From positions 1 to 35,092 of the forward strand of contig PUMJ01000298.1 of assembly GCA_003551305.1 (NCBI GenBank): a DNA stretch of 35,092 bases, in the 5' to 3' direction. Origin of the DNA: Candidatus Brocadiaceae bacterium (lineage in GTDB: Bacteria > Planctomycetota > Brocadiia > SM23-32). A program made the translations under genes and the position numbers. Within the stretch, counting starts at the first letter, position 1, and every line of letters begins with the position of its first letter. The notes beneath the pieces were generated by a model. That model was given only the letters and a program-made list of their open reading frames with translations. It made no database searches and was not told the origin of the DNA. This document shows positions 17,847 to 25,581 of the stretch, piece after piece.

Positions 17847-19244
17847 ATGAGCGAAGAAGCGAACGGCAAGCGTCTATTCAGCGCGGGTGGAGTGATACCG
17901 AATCTGGCGCTCAGAGCGGAGCTTGGCCCGCCCCGCAGCGAATGCGGGGTGGGGGCGCTCATGCCCTGGGCCGGGCGCCTCTGGGTGGTGAGCTACGTGT
18001 CGCACAAGAAAGGGAGCGGGGTCGGCACGGGGTTCTACGAGATCGACGACGATTTCAACCTGACTAAACGCCCCGAGAGCCGCGTCGGCACCTACACAAA
18101 CCGTATGGTCCACTACCCCTCCAATCAGCTCATCATGGGCCCGCATGTCGTTGACGCCGAGCGCAACGTGCGCACCGTGGAGGAACTGACTGACGTCCGG
18201 CTCTGCTCGACCATGAGGCACCTGGAAGACCCCGACAACATGGTGTACATGCTGGGCATGGAGGGAAAATTCTTCGAGATGAACGTCGAGACACTCGAAG
18301 TGACTCACCTGTTCGACCTGACCGAGGAACTGCGCGTCGAGGATCCGCCCTTCGTCCATTTCAAGGCCGGGTACTGCGCGATGGGCAGGGTGGTCGTCGC
18401 CTCGAACAACTATTCGGAGGCCGACTTCCTGGGCACGGCCCAGGAGGGCCGGCTGGCGGAGTGGCAGGGGCAGGAATGGCGCATCCTGGAGCGCAAGCCG
18501 TTCGTCGAAGTGACCGGCCGGGGCGGCTTCGCCGGGACGATGTTCGCCACGGGCTGGGACCGCGCCTCCGCCATCCTGAAAGTCTACACCGACGACGACC
18601 GGACCTGGCGCACCTACCGCCTGCCGAAGGCCAGTCACACGTTCGACCACCTGTGGCAGACTGAGTGGCCGCGTATCCGCGAGACCGAGCACGAGCGGTT
18701 CCTGATGGACTGCCACGGCATGTTCTACGAGCTCTCCCCCTGGGCCTACGAGAACCGGATCTGGGGCGTGCGGCCCATCTCCACTCACCTCTGGGTGCTG
18801 GGTGACTTTTGTAGCTGGCGCGGAATGCTTGTACTCGGGGCCGACAACGCGTCGCCCTCCGGCCGGTTGAACCACCTGGCCGGAGAGCCCCAGTCGGGGC
18901 TCTGGTTCGGCAAGACCGACGACCTATGGCAGTTCGGCAAGCCCGCCGGATGGGGAGGACCCTGGTGGAAGGACACCGTCGAGGCCGACCGGCCCTCTGA
19001 CCCCTATCTGATGACCGGCTTTGACAGGAAGGTCCTGCACCTCTCGCACGGCGAAGCCAGCCTCGTGACCTTTAAAGTTGAAGTGGACTTCCTGGGCGAC
19101 GGGACGTGGCGGGCCTATGACGAGTTCGAAGTGGCCGCTGCGGGTTACGTACACCACGAATTCGCCCCCGGTTTCAGCGCGCACTGGCTGAGGGTGAGCG
19201 CCGACACCGACTGCCGGGCGACAGCCTATTTGCACTACACGTGA
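17847..19244 (+). CDS. Hypothetical protein (possible beta-propeller plus C-terminal sandwich)
   Basis: MSEEANGKRLFSAGGVIPNLALRAELGPPRSECGVGALMPWAGRLWVVSYVSHKKG...; long open frame with good start and repeated W/G-rich blade-like segments; no family recognised. Confidence 0.7.
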   Translation: MSEEANGKRLFSAGGVIPNLALRAELGPPRSECGVGALMPWAGRLWVVSYVSHKKGSGVGTGFYEIDDDFNLTKRPESRVGTYTNRMVHYPSNQLIMGPHVVDAERNVRTVEELTDVRLCSTMRHLEDPDNMVYMLGMEGKFFEMNVETLEVTHLFDLTEELRVEDPPFVHFKAGYCAMGRVVVASNNYSEADFLGTAQEGRLAEWQGQEWRILERKPFVEVTGRGGFAGTMFATGWDRASAILKVYTDDDRTWRTYRLPKASHTFDHLWQTEWPRIRETEHERFLMDCHGMFYELSPWAYENRIWGVRPISTHLWVLGDFCSWRGMLVLGADNASPSGRLNHLAGEPQSGLWFGKTDDLWQFGKPAGWGGPWWKDTVEADRPSDPYLMTGFDRKVLHLSHGEASLVTFKVEVDFLGDGTWRAYDEFEVAAAGYVHHEFAPGFSAHWLRVSADTDCRATAYLHYT

Positions 19245-19413
19245 TGCCCGAGGAGGTGTACGGTCTGTCGCCGTTTGCGTGGCGCCGTTGCCATCCTGCC
19301 ACCGTGCGGTCCTGTTCGTTGCGCTGTGACCGTCGTGTCCGCCCCGCGGTGGGCAGACGGAGTGGTCAGCCTGTGCCGTCCGTGCCCGGGTCGGTCACCG
19401 GCGGAGAATGCAG

Positions 19414-19442
19414 TTGACTTCCGGATACTTAGCGGCTAGAAT
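19414..19442 (+). promoter_or_regulatory. Putative strong sigma70-like promoter TTGACT-N17-TAGAAT driving the riboswitch leader
   Basis: TTGACT 19414-19419, 17-bp spacer, TAGAAT 19437-19442; predicted start about 19449, immediately before riboswitch 1. Confidence 0.65.
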
Positions 19443-19449
19443 GCTGGGT

Positions 19450-19612
19450 ACGTGGATGGCCCGGGAGGGCCCCCTGAAGAGGGAAGAGCGGTGCAACTCC
19501 GCCGCGGACCCGCCGCTGTGACCGGGGACGAAAGCCGCAAGTGAGCCACTGTCCCGCCCGCGGGACGGGAAGGCGCGGCCGGTAGGACGATCCGGAAGCC
19601 AGAAGACCTGTC
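19450..19612 (+). ncRNA. Cobalamin riboswitch 1 (transcription-terminating type)
   Basis: GAGCCACTGTCCCGC...GGGAAGGCGCGG...GGAAGCCAGAAGACCTG (B12 box and 3' conserved AGCCAGxAGACCTG); P5/L5 GCGG-TGCAACT-CCGC; CCCGCCGCTGTGACCGG. Confidence 0.9.
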
Positions 19613-19692
19613 CACGGCTTGCTGCGTGCCGGGTGTTCCCGTGGCCTGGAACCTCGTGGAGACGGTGCGCACCAGAGGATGGAATACGGCAT

Positions 19693-19725
19693 CCCCGCAA
19701 CCCGCAAGGGTTTCGGGGTTTTTTT
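19693..19725 (+). terminator. Rho-independent terminator between the two riboswitches
   Basis: CCCCG-C-AACCC-gcaa-GGGTT-T-CGGGG followed by TTTTTTT. Confidence 0.9.
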
Positions 19726-19747
19726 GTTGGGCGGCGCCGCGTCGGGG

Positions 19748-19902
19748 TCGCTAGGGAACGGACATCGGATCAAGGGAAGGGAGTGCGAATCTCCCGCTGC
19801 CCCGCAACTGTATCCGTGACGAAGGCCGCATCAGGGCCACTGTCCCGCCCGCGGGATGGGAAGGCGCGGCCGGAGGATGAGCGGAAGCCAGGAGACCTGT
19901 TC
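19748..19902 (+). ncRNA. Cobalamin riboswitch 2 (immediately upstream of the TonB-dependent receptor)
   Basis: GGGAGTGCGAATCTCCCGCTGCCCCGCAACTGTATCCG...GGGCCACTGTCCCGCCCGCGGGATGGGAAGGCGCGG...GATGAGCGGAAGCCAGGAGACCTG matches the cobalamin riboswitch consensus. Confidence 0.95.
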
Positions 19903-19921
19903 CGACGTCCCATCTGTAACC

Positions 19922-19950
19922 CGCACTCCCCGAGGGGGGAGAAAGGAGTG
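19922..19950 (+). promoter_or_regulatory. Candidate expression platform of riboswitch 2 overlapping the Shine-Dalgarno
   Basis: CACTCC (19924-19929) complementary to GGAGTG (19945-19950, contains the SD) and CTCCCC (19926-19931) complementary to GGGGAG (19936-19941); mutually exclusive. Confidence 0.5.
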
Positions 19951-19954
19951 AAGC

Positions 19955-21922
19955 ATGTGGCGGATCGGTTGCCTTCTGCTGGCTGTGGGACTGTGTGCGT
20001 TGGGACCGGTGGCGAGGGCATCAGAGGAGCCCGAAGAGGAAACGCCCTCCGGGGAAGTCGAGCTTGCGCCCGAGGCGCTGGAGGTGGATCCGGAGCGTAT
20101 CGTCGTCACCGCCACGCGCATATTGACACCCGAACGGGAAGTCGCCAGTTCCATTACCGTGATCGACCGACAGGAGATCGAGCGCAAGCAAAGACGCTTC
20201 GTGGTCGACCTCCTGCGCGAGGCGCCCGGGGTCGACGTCGTGCAGAGCGGCGGCCCGGGCCAACCGTCCCAGGTCTTCCTGCGGGGGGCTAAACCGGAAC
20301 ACACCCTTGTCCTCATAGACGGCATCGAGGCCAACGACCCCTTCTCGCCGGGGCGCACCTTCAACTTTGCCGGGCTCACCACTGACAACATTGAGCGCAT
20401 CGAGATCATCCGCGGCCCCCAGAGCACCCTCTACGGCTCCGACGCCATGGGCGGGGTCGTCAACATCATAACCCGGCGCGGAGTCGGCCCCCCCAGCGGT
20501 TTCGTCACGGGTGAGGCGGGCTCACGGGACACCTACCGCACTGCCGTCGGCCTTCGCGGCGCCCAGGGTGCCTTCGATTACTCACTCAGCCTCAGCCATT
20601 ACACCACTCGCGGCATTTCGGCCGCCGACGCCTCCCTGCCCGGCAACACAAAGCGCGACGGATATGAGAACACCACGCTTTCGAGCCTGCTGGGCTGGAC
20701 CCCGAACGATGCTTTCAGCCTCGACCTCATCCTGCGCTACAGCGATGGAGAGGGCGAACTGGACCAGTTCGGCGGCCCTTTCGGGGACGACCCGAACTAC
20801 TTTTTCAGGGACAAGGCATTCTTCGGTCGCCTCCAGGGAACCCTGGTCACGCCGGATGGCCGTTGGGAGCAGAAGCTCGGCGTCTCGTTCACGGACTACG
20901 ACCGGCGTTTCCGTGATGATCCGGACCCGATGCGCCCGATGACGATGCTCCGCAGCAAGTACAAGGGCCGGATCCTGAAACTCGCCTGGCAGAGTGATTT
21001 CTACCTGAGCGACGTGCACACCATCACCTTCGGGCTCGAGACCGAGGAAGAATCCGGCCGTTCGCGGATCCACTCGGAGAGCGAGTTGGGGCCGTTCACC
21101 AGCGTCATCCCCGAGCAGAAGGCCCGCACCAACAGCGCCTATTTGCAGGACAGCATCAACATCGGGGACACGTTCTTCGCCACGGTCGGCGCCCGCATTG
21201 ACGACCACGAGGAGTTCGGGTCCGAGACCACGTACCGCATTGCGCCGGCCTACCTCATCGAAGAGACCGGCACCAAGCTGAAAGGAAGCTGGGGCACCGG
21301 CTTCAAGGCGCCGACGCTGTTCCAGCTTTTCTCCGAGTTCGGCGACCCCGACCTCGACCCCGAGCGGAGCAAAGGATGGGACGTCGGGGTGGAGCAGCAT
21401 CTGGCCGGGGACCGGCTGATGGTGGGCGCCACGTACTTTCACAATACGTTCGACGACCTGATTGATTTCAACCCGGCCACATCCACCTACTTCAACATTG
21501 ACAGGGCCCGCACCCGGGGCGTGGAGCTGACGGGGGCCGTCAGGGCAACAGACGATCTCTCGTTCCGGGCGACTTACACGCGGCAGGACACCGAGGACCG
21601 AAACACGGGCGAATCCCTGCTGCGCCGCCCGGAGGACCAGGTCAGCTTCGACGTGAACTACACCCTCCGCCGTAAGACGAACCTCAACCTGAACGTGGTC
21701 TATGTGGGGCGGCGCGAGGACATGGACTTCAATGTGTTCCCTGCCGAGCGCGTGGACCTGAGCAGCTACATGCTGGTGAACCTGGCCGCTGTGCACGACG
21801 TCAGCGATCGGTTCCAGCTCTTCGGGCGGATTGAGAACGTGTTGGACAAGGACTACCAGGAGGTCTTCGGTTTCGGCACGCCGGGACGCGGTTTTTTCGG
21901 CGGAGTGACGGTCAGATTCTGA
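19955..21922 (+). CDS. btuB: TonB-dependent outer-membrane receptor, cobalamin (BtuB-like)
   Basis: Signal peptide MWRIGCLLLAVGLCALGPVARA; TonB-box-like ERIVVTATR; plug VVDLLREAPGVDVVQSGGPGQPSQVFLRG, NIERIEIIRGPQSTLYGSDAMGGVVNIITR; terminal FFGGVTVRF; downstream of a cobalamin riboswitch. Confidence 0.92.
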   Translation: MWRIGCLLLAVGLCALGPVARASEEPEEETPSGEVELAPEALEVDPERIVVTATRILTPEREVASSITVIDRQEIERKQRRFVVDLLREAPGVDVVQSGGPGQPSQVFLRGAKPEHTLVLIDGIEANDPFSPGRTFNFAGLTTDNIERIEIIRGPQSTLYGSDAMGGVVNIITRRGVGPPSGFVTGEAGSRDTYRTAVGLRGAQGAFDYSLSLSHYTTRGISAADASLPGNTKRDGYENTTLSSLLGWTPNDAFSLDLILRYSDGEGELDQFGGPFGDDPNYFFRDKAFFGRLQGTLVTPDGRWEQKLGVSFTDYDRRFRDDPDPMRPMTMLRSKYKGRILKLAWQSDFYLSDVHTITFGLETEEESGRSRIHSESELGPFTSVIPEQKARTNSAYLQDSINIGDTFFATVGARIDDHEEFGSETTYRIAPAYLIEETGTKLKGSWGTGFKAPTLFQLFSEFGDPDLDPERSKGWDVGVEQHLAGDRLMVGATYFHNTFDDLIDFNPATSTYFNIDRARTRGVELTGAVRATDDLSFRATYTRQDTEDRNTGESLLRRPEDQVSFDVNYTLRRKTNLNLNVVYVGRREDMDFNVFPAERVDLSSYMLVNLAAVHDVSDRFQLFGRIENVLDKDYQEVFGFGTPGRGFFGGVTVRF

Positions 21923-21938
21923 AAGGGGGTAGTCGGGC

Positions 21939-22559
21939 ATGTACGAAGTGTTCAGCAGAGGCGGCCCGCTGATGTGGCCGCTGTTGCTGTGTTCGGTGGT
22001 CTCGCTGGCCATCGTCATAGAGCGGGCGCTGTTCTGGTGGCGGCTGGGGCGCAACCGCGACGACGGTGTCGTTGAGGACATGCTGCAGCGGGCCGAGCAG
22101 GGGGACTTCGAGGGGGCGGTGCGGCGCGGCGCCGGCATCGGGGACGTGGTGGCCGAGGTGCTGGCGGCTGGGCTCGCCCATCGCGACCACGGCCTGACTG
22201 AGGCCATGCAGGTGGCCGCCGAGGACCAGGTGGCGCGTCTCAAGCGCGGCGTGAGGGTGCTCGACACTATCATCACCCTGGCGCCGCTGCTGGGTATCCT
22301 CGGCACCGTCCTGGGCATCATCCAGTCCTTTGACATGCTCGGCCAGGCCGGTATAGATGACCCGCGCGCCGTCACCGGCGGCATAGCCCAGGCGCTCATC
22401 ACTACAGCGGCCGGCCTCTCGATAGCCATCATCACGCTCATCCCGCACAACTACCTGGTCCATGCCGTGGAGCGGGCGGTCGTGCGCATCGAGAGCATGG
22501 CCACGAGCATGGAGGTGGCCTACCGGAGAGGTCTGGAGAACGGCGATGAAGCTGCGTAG
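21939..22559 (+). CDS. exbB: MotA/TolQ/ExbB proton channel family protein
   Basis: GGPLMWPLLLCSVVSLAIVIERALFWWR...RGVRVLDTIITLAPLLGILGTVLGIIQSFDMLGQAGIDDPRAVTGGIAQALITTAAGLSIAIITLIPHNY. Confidence 0.92.
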   Translation: MYEVFSRGGPLMWPLLLCSVVSLAIVIERALFWWRLGRNRDDGVVEDMLQRAEQGDFEGAVRRGAGIGDVVAEVLAAGLAHRDHGLTEAMQVAAEDQVARLKRGVRVLDTIITLAPLLGILGTVLGIIQSFDMLGQAGIDDPRAVTGGIAQALITTAAGLSIAIITLIPHNYLVHAVERAVVRIESMATSMEVAYRRGLENGDEAA

Positions 22560-22959
22560 CGGTTACGAAAAGCACAAGGCCCGTGTCGAGATGCTGCCCC
22601 TGATAGACATCGTATTCCTGCTGCTCGTGTTTTTCATCTACGCCATGCTCTCAATGGTGGTGCACAGGGGGTTGCCGGTCAACCTGCCCGGGGCCGCCAC
22701 CGCTGAGCCGGACCAGCGGGACTACGTTGGCATCACGATCACGGCCGACGAAGCCGTCTATTTCAACAGGGAGCTTGTAGAGCCCGACGAACTGCCCCGG
22801 CGTATACGCGCGGTCCGGGAGGAGCATCCGGAGATGCCGGTCTTCATCAGCGGGGACGTCAGGGCCAGTTTCGGCCTCAGTGTGCAGGTGCTCGACCTGT
22901 TGCGCCAGGCCGGGGTGAGCGAAGTGAGTTTCGAAGCCCGGGAGGTGAGCGAACCGTGA
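22546..22959 (+). CDS. exbD: ExbD/TolR family protein
   Basis: MKLRSGYEKHKARVEMLPLIDIVFLLLVFFIYAMLSMV; ATG overlaps the end of exbB. Confidence 0.92.
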   Translation: MKLRSGYEKHKARVEMLPLIDIVFLLLVFFIYAMLSMVVHRGLPVNLPGAATAEPDQRDYVGITITADEAVYFNRELVEPDELPRRIRAVREEHPEMPVFISGDVRASFGLSVQVLDLLRQAGVSEVSFEAREVSEP

Positions 22960-23798
22960 GGGGGCGCTACGGGGTGTCATTCCTGGTCTCCCTTCTGCTG
23001 CACGGGCTTTTGCTCGGCCTTGCCGGGTGGTATGTTGCCCCGGAGGTCATGTTCGATCCCGGGGCGGCGGCGGTCACTCTGAGCGTGATGCCATCCGTGG
23101 CCAGCCGCGCCGGTGATCCCGAACCGCGGACGGAGACGCAAAGCGCCGAGCCGGCGCCTCCCGAAACCCCTCCGCCCGCGGAAGAGCCTCCGCCACCCGC
23201 GGAAGAGCATGCGCCGCCGGAGGAGGTGCCGGCTCTGCCGCAGGTTGTGCAAAGGCCCCCCCGGCCGCGGCCGCTCCCCGAACCGCCGGATCCGACCCCG
23301 CAGACGCCCCCAAACGCCGAAACCGCCGAGCAGGACAGGCCGGAAGAGAGTTTCGAAGCCGCCCGCAACGAGGCGCCGCAACAGGAAGAGACAGAACCGC
23401 AGGCAGAGCGCGAACCGGATGCGACTGGCGAAGAGAGCGCTGTCGCCGCCCCACAGTCTGAGTCCGAGCTGGACTCGGTGGACGCCGACGCCGACCCGCG
23501 TGAGACGGGCGTCACCGCCCCGGCGCGCACGGCCCGGCCGCCCAGCCCCACGTATCCTCTGCTGTCGCGCCGTCGGGGAGAGGAAGGCGACGTGGTGCTG
23601 GAGGTGCTCGTGCTGCCAAGCGGCGAAGCGGCAGAGGTGACGGTCGTGCGCTCCAGCGGGCACCGGCGGCTGGACCGCGCCGCTGCGCGCGCCCTGGAGG
23701 AGGCAGAATACGTCCCCGCCCGGCGCCGCGGCGTTCCCGTCGAGGCGCGTCGGCGCCTCACCATATCCTTCCGCCTTGACGGTGTGGATGGGCGGTGA
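22956..23798 (+). CDS. tonB: TonB family energy-transducing protein
   Basis: N-terminal TM, long Pro/Glu-rich linker, C-terminal TYPLLSRRRGEEGDVVLEVLVLPSGEAAEVTVVRSSGHRRLDRAAARALEEAEYVPARRRGVPVEARRRLTISFRL (TonB_C). GTGA overlap with exbD. Confidence 0.9.
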   Translation: MRGRYGVSFLVSLLLHGLLLGLAGWYVAPEVMFDPGAAAVTLSVMPSVASRAGDPEPRTETQSAEPAPPETPPPAEEPPPPAEEHAPPEEVPALPQVVQRPPRPRPLPEPPDPTPQTPPNAETAEQDRPEESFEAARNEAPQQEETEPQAEREPDATGEESAVAAPQSESELDSVDADADPRETGVTAPARTARPPSPTYPLLSRRRGEEGDVVLEVLVLPSGEAAEVTVVRSSGHRRLDRAAARALEEAEYVPARRRGVPVEARRRLTISFRLDGVDGR

Positions 23799-23839
23799 CG
23801 GCACAAACCGCAAGGTTGTGCAATCGAGGAGGACAGGCG

Positions 23840-24781
23840 ATGCTGGACTCACCTCTCGGCAAGGCTGTCGTGGTAGTGATCGCGTTCGCCGCAGGCCTGG
23901 CGGCGTCCATAGGTCTGGCGCGCCTCCGGCCCGGCCCGATGGCTCCGCTGACCGGGGAAACCGAAGCCGCACAGGAACCTCGCCGGCGCCACTACGAGCG
24001 CATCATCTGCATGTCGCCGGCCGCCACCGAGATAATCTTCGCCATCGGGGGGGGGCCACAGGTCGTGGGTGTCAGCCAGCACACCGTGTGGCCGCCGGAG
24101 GCGCTGGACAGGCCTCGCTGCGGCGGCTTCTTCAACCCCAGCTACGAACGCATTCTGAACCTGGAGCCGGACCTCATCGTAACGCAGGGGGAGGCGGCCG
24201 GGCTGTCCGCTTTTGGGGAATCGCACGGCATAGACGTGTTCCGCCTGAGGCTCACGGACCTGGACTCCATTTTCGCCGAGGTCAACCGTGTGGGACGGAT
24301 TCTGGGGCAGGAAGCCGGCGCAGAGCTGGTGAGCGCCGAGATGCGCTACCGGCTGGCCCGGGTGCGGGCGAGGATCGCTGACAGGCGCCCCGTACCTGTG
24401 CTCCTGGTCACCGGGCGGCAGGCGGACACACTCAGCGACATCCGGACCGCGGGCAAGGGCACTTTCCTGCATGATCTGGTCGAAGCGGCCGGGGGTCTCA
24501 ACACCTTCGGTGACATGGACGAAAGCTATGGGCTGGTCAACAAAGAGGCGCTGGTGGAGCGCGCCCCGGAAGTCATCGTGGAACTGCACGGGGAGGGCGG
24601 CGACCCGGCGAAGGCCCTCTCTGAGGCGCGGGCGGCATGGGGCGAGATGGCGTCCCTGCCGGCCGTGCGACAGGGGCGCATCCACGTCATCGAGGCCACC
24701 TATGCCATGATACCCGGGCCGCGCGTGGTCGAGCTGGCCGAGCGCCTGGCCAAAATGCTCCACCCGGAGGAGGCCCCATGA
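23840..24781 (+). CDS. btuF: Cobalamin/iron-chelate ABC transporter substrate-binding protein (BtuF-like)
   Basis: RIICMSPAATEIIFAIGGGPQVVGVSQHTVWPPEA...NPSYERILNLEPDLIVTQGE...; N-terminal hydrophobic segment. Frame also open from 23795 (GTGA overlap with tonB). Confidence 0.85.
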   Translation: MLDSPLGKAVVVVIAFAAGLAASIGLARLRPGPMAPLTGETEAAQEPRRRHYERIICMSPAATEIIFAIGGGPQVVGVSQHTVWPPEALDRPRCGGFFNPSYERILNLEPDLIVTQGEAAGLSAFGESHGIDVFRLRLTDLDSIFAEVNRVGRILGQEAGAELVSAEMRYRLARVRARIADRRPVPVLLVTGRQADTLSDIRTAGKGTFLHDLVEAAGGLNTFGDMDESYGLVNKEALVERAPEVIVELHGEGGDPAKALSEARAAWGEMASLPAVRQGRIHVIEATYAMIPGPRVVELAERLAKMLHPEEAP

Positions 24782-25581
24782 GCGAAGTGCTGCTTTCGGC
24801 CCGGGGCTGCTCATACGTTTACCCGGACGGAGGTTTCCGCCTCGATGACGTCTCGCTGGACGTGCATGCCGGAGAGGTTCTGGCCCTGGTCGGCCCCAAC
24901 GGATCGGGCAAGAGCACTCTGGTGCGAGTGATGAGCGGGTTCTACACGCCGGACGGAGGTATGGTGTTGCTGGACGGGCGGCCCATCCACAGGATGCCGC
25001 GCCGCAAACTGGCCAGGGAGCTTGCCTTCCTGCCCCAGGAGATCCCGGCTGCTTTCCGGTTCAGCGTCCGCGAGGTCGTCGCGATGGGGCGGTTCCCCTA
25101 CCAGAGCGCCTTCGGTTTCGTCTCCGCAGAGGACGCGGCCGTCGTGCAGCAGGTGATGGAGGAGACGGGCACGACCGGGTTGGCCGATCGCGTATTCAGC
25201 ACGCTGTCCGGGGGGGAAAAGCAACGCGTCCTGGTGGCGGGCGTGTTGGCCCAGCAGCCGCGCGTAGTGCTGCTGGACGAACCCACCGCCGCCCTGGACA
25301 TCCACCACCAGGCGGACGTGCTGGACCTGCTGTGGCGGCTCTCGCGCAAAGGCATCGGCGTCGTGACCGTCACGCACGACCTGAACGCCGCCAGCCAGTT
25401 CTGCGACCGGCTTGCGCTGCTGTCGCGGGGGCGCCTGGTGCGGGTGGGTCGGCCGGCGGAGGTCATAGACCAGGATTTGCTGTGCAACGCATATGGGGCT
25501 GACGTGCGCGTGCTGGAGAACCCGCTGACGGCGGGGCCGCTGGTGCTGGTGCCCGGGGAGGCCGCTCATGAGTCGCGATAG
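24778..25581 (+). CDS. btuD: ABC transporter ATP-binding protein (BtuD/FecE family)
   Basis: LALVGPNGSGKSTLVRVMSG (Walker A), TLSGGEKQRVLVAGVLAQQPRVVLLDEPTAALD (signature and Walker B); ATGA overlap with btuF. Confidence 0.92.
   Translation: MSEVLLSARGCSYVYPDGGFRLDDVSLDVHAGEVLALVGPNGSGKSTLVRVMSGFYTPDGGMVLLDGRPIHRMPRRKLARELAFLPQEIPAAFRFSVREVVAMGRFPYQSAFGFVSAEDAAVVQQVMEETGTTGLADRVFSTLSGGEKQRVLVAGVLAQQPRVVLLDEPTAALDIHHQADVLDLLWRLSRKGIGVVTVTHDLNAASQFCDRLALLSRGRLVRVGRPAEVIDQDLLCNAYGADVRVLENPLTAGPLVLVPGEAAHESR

Noticed and set aside
19429-20021. Several short ORFs over the riboswitch leader (e.g. 19633-20292, 19619-19819, 19770-20021)
   Set aside because: They read through structured non-coding RNA; conserved cobalamin riboswitch motifs explain the sequence better.
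20582-22450. 622-aa minus-strand ORF antisense to btuB/exbB
   Set aside because: Spans two confidently identified genes on the other strand; composition typical of a shadow frame.
23160-23420. Pro/Glu/Ala-rich repetitive stretch as a possible DNA repeat array
   Set aside because: It is the normal Pro-rich periplasmic linker of TonB; repeats are imperfect and codon-driven.
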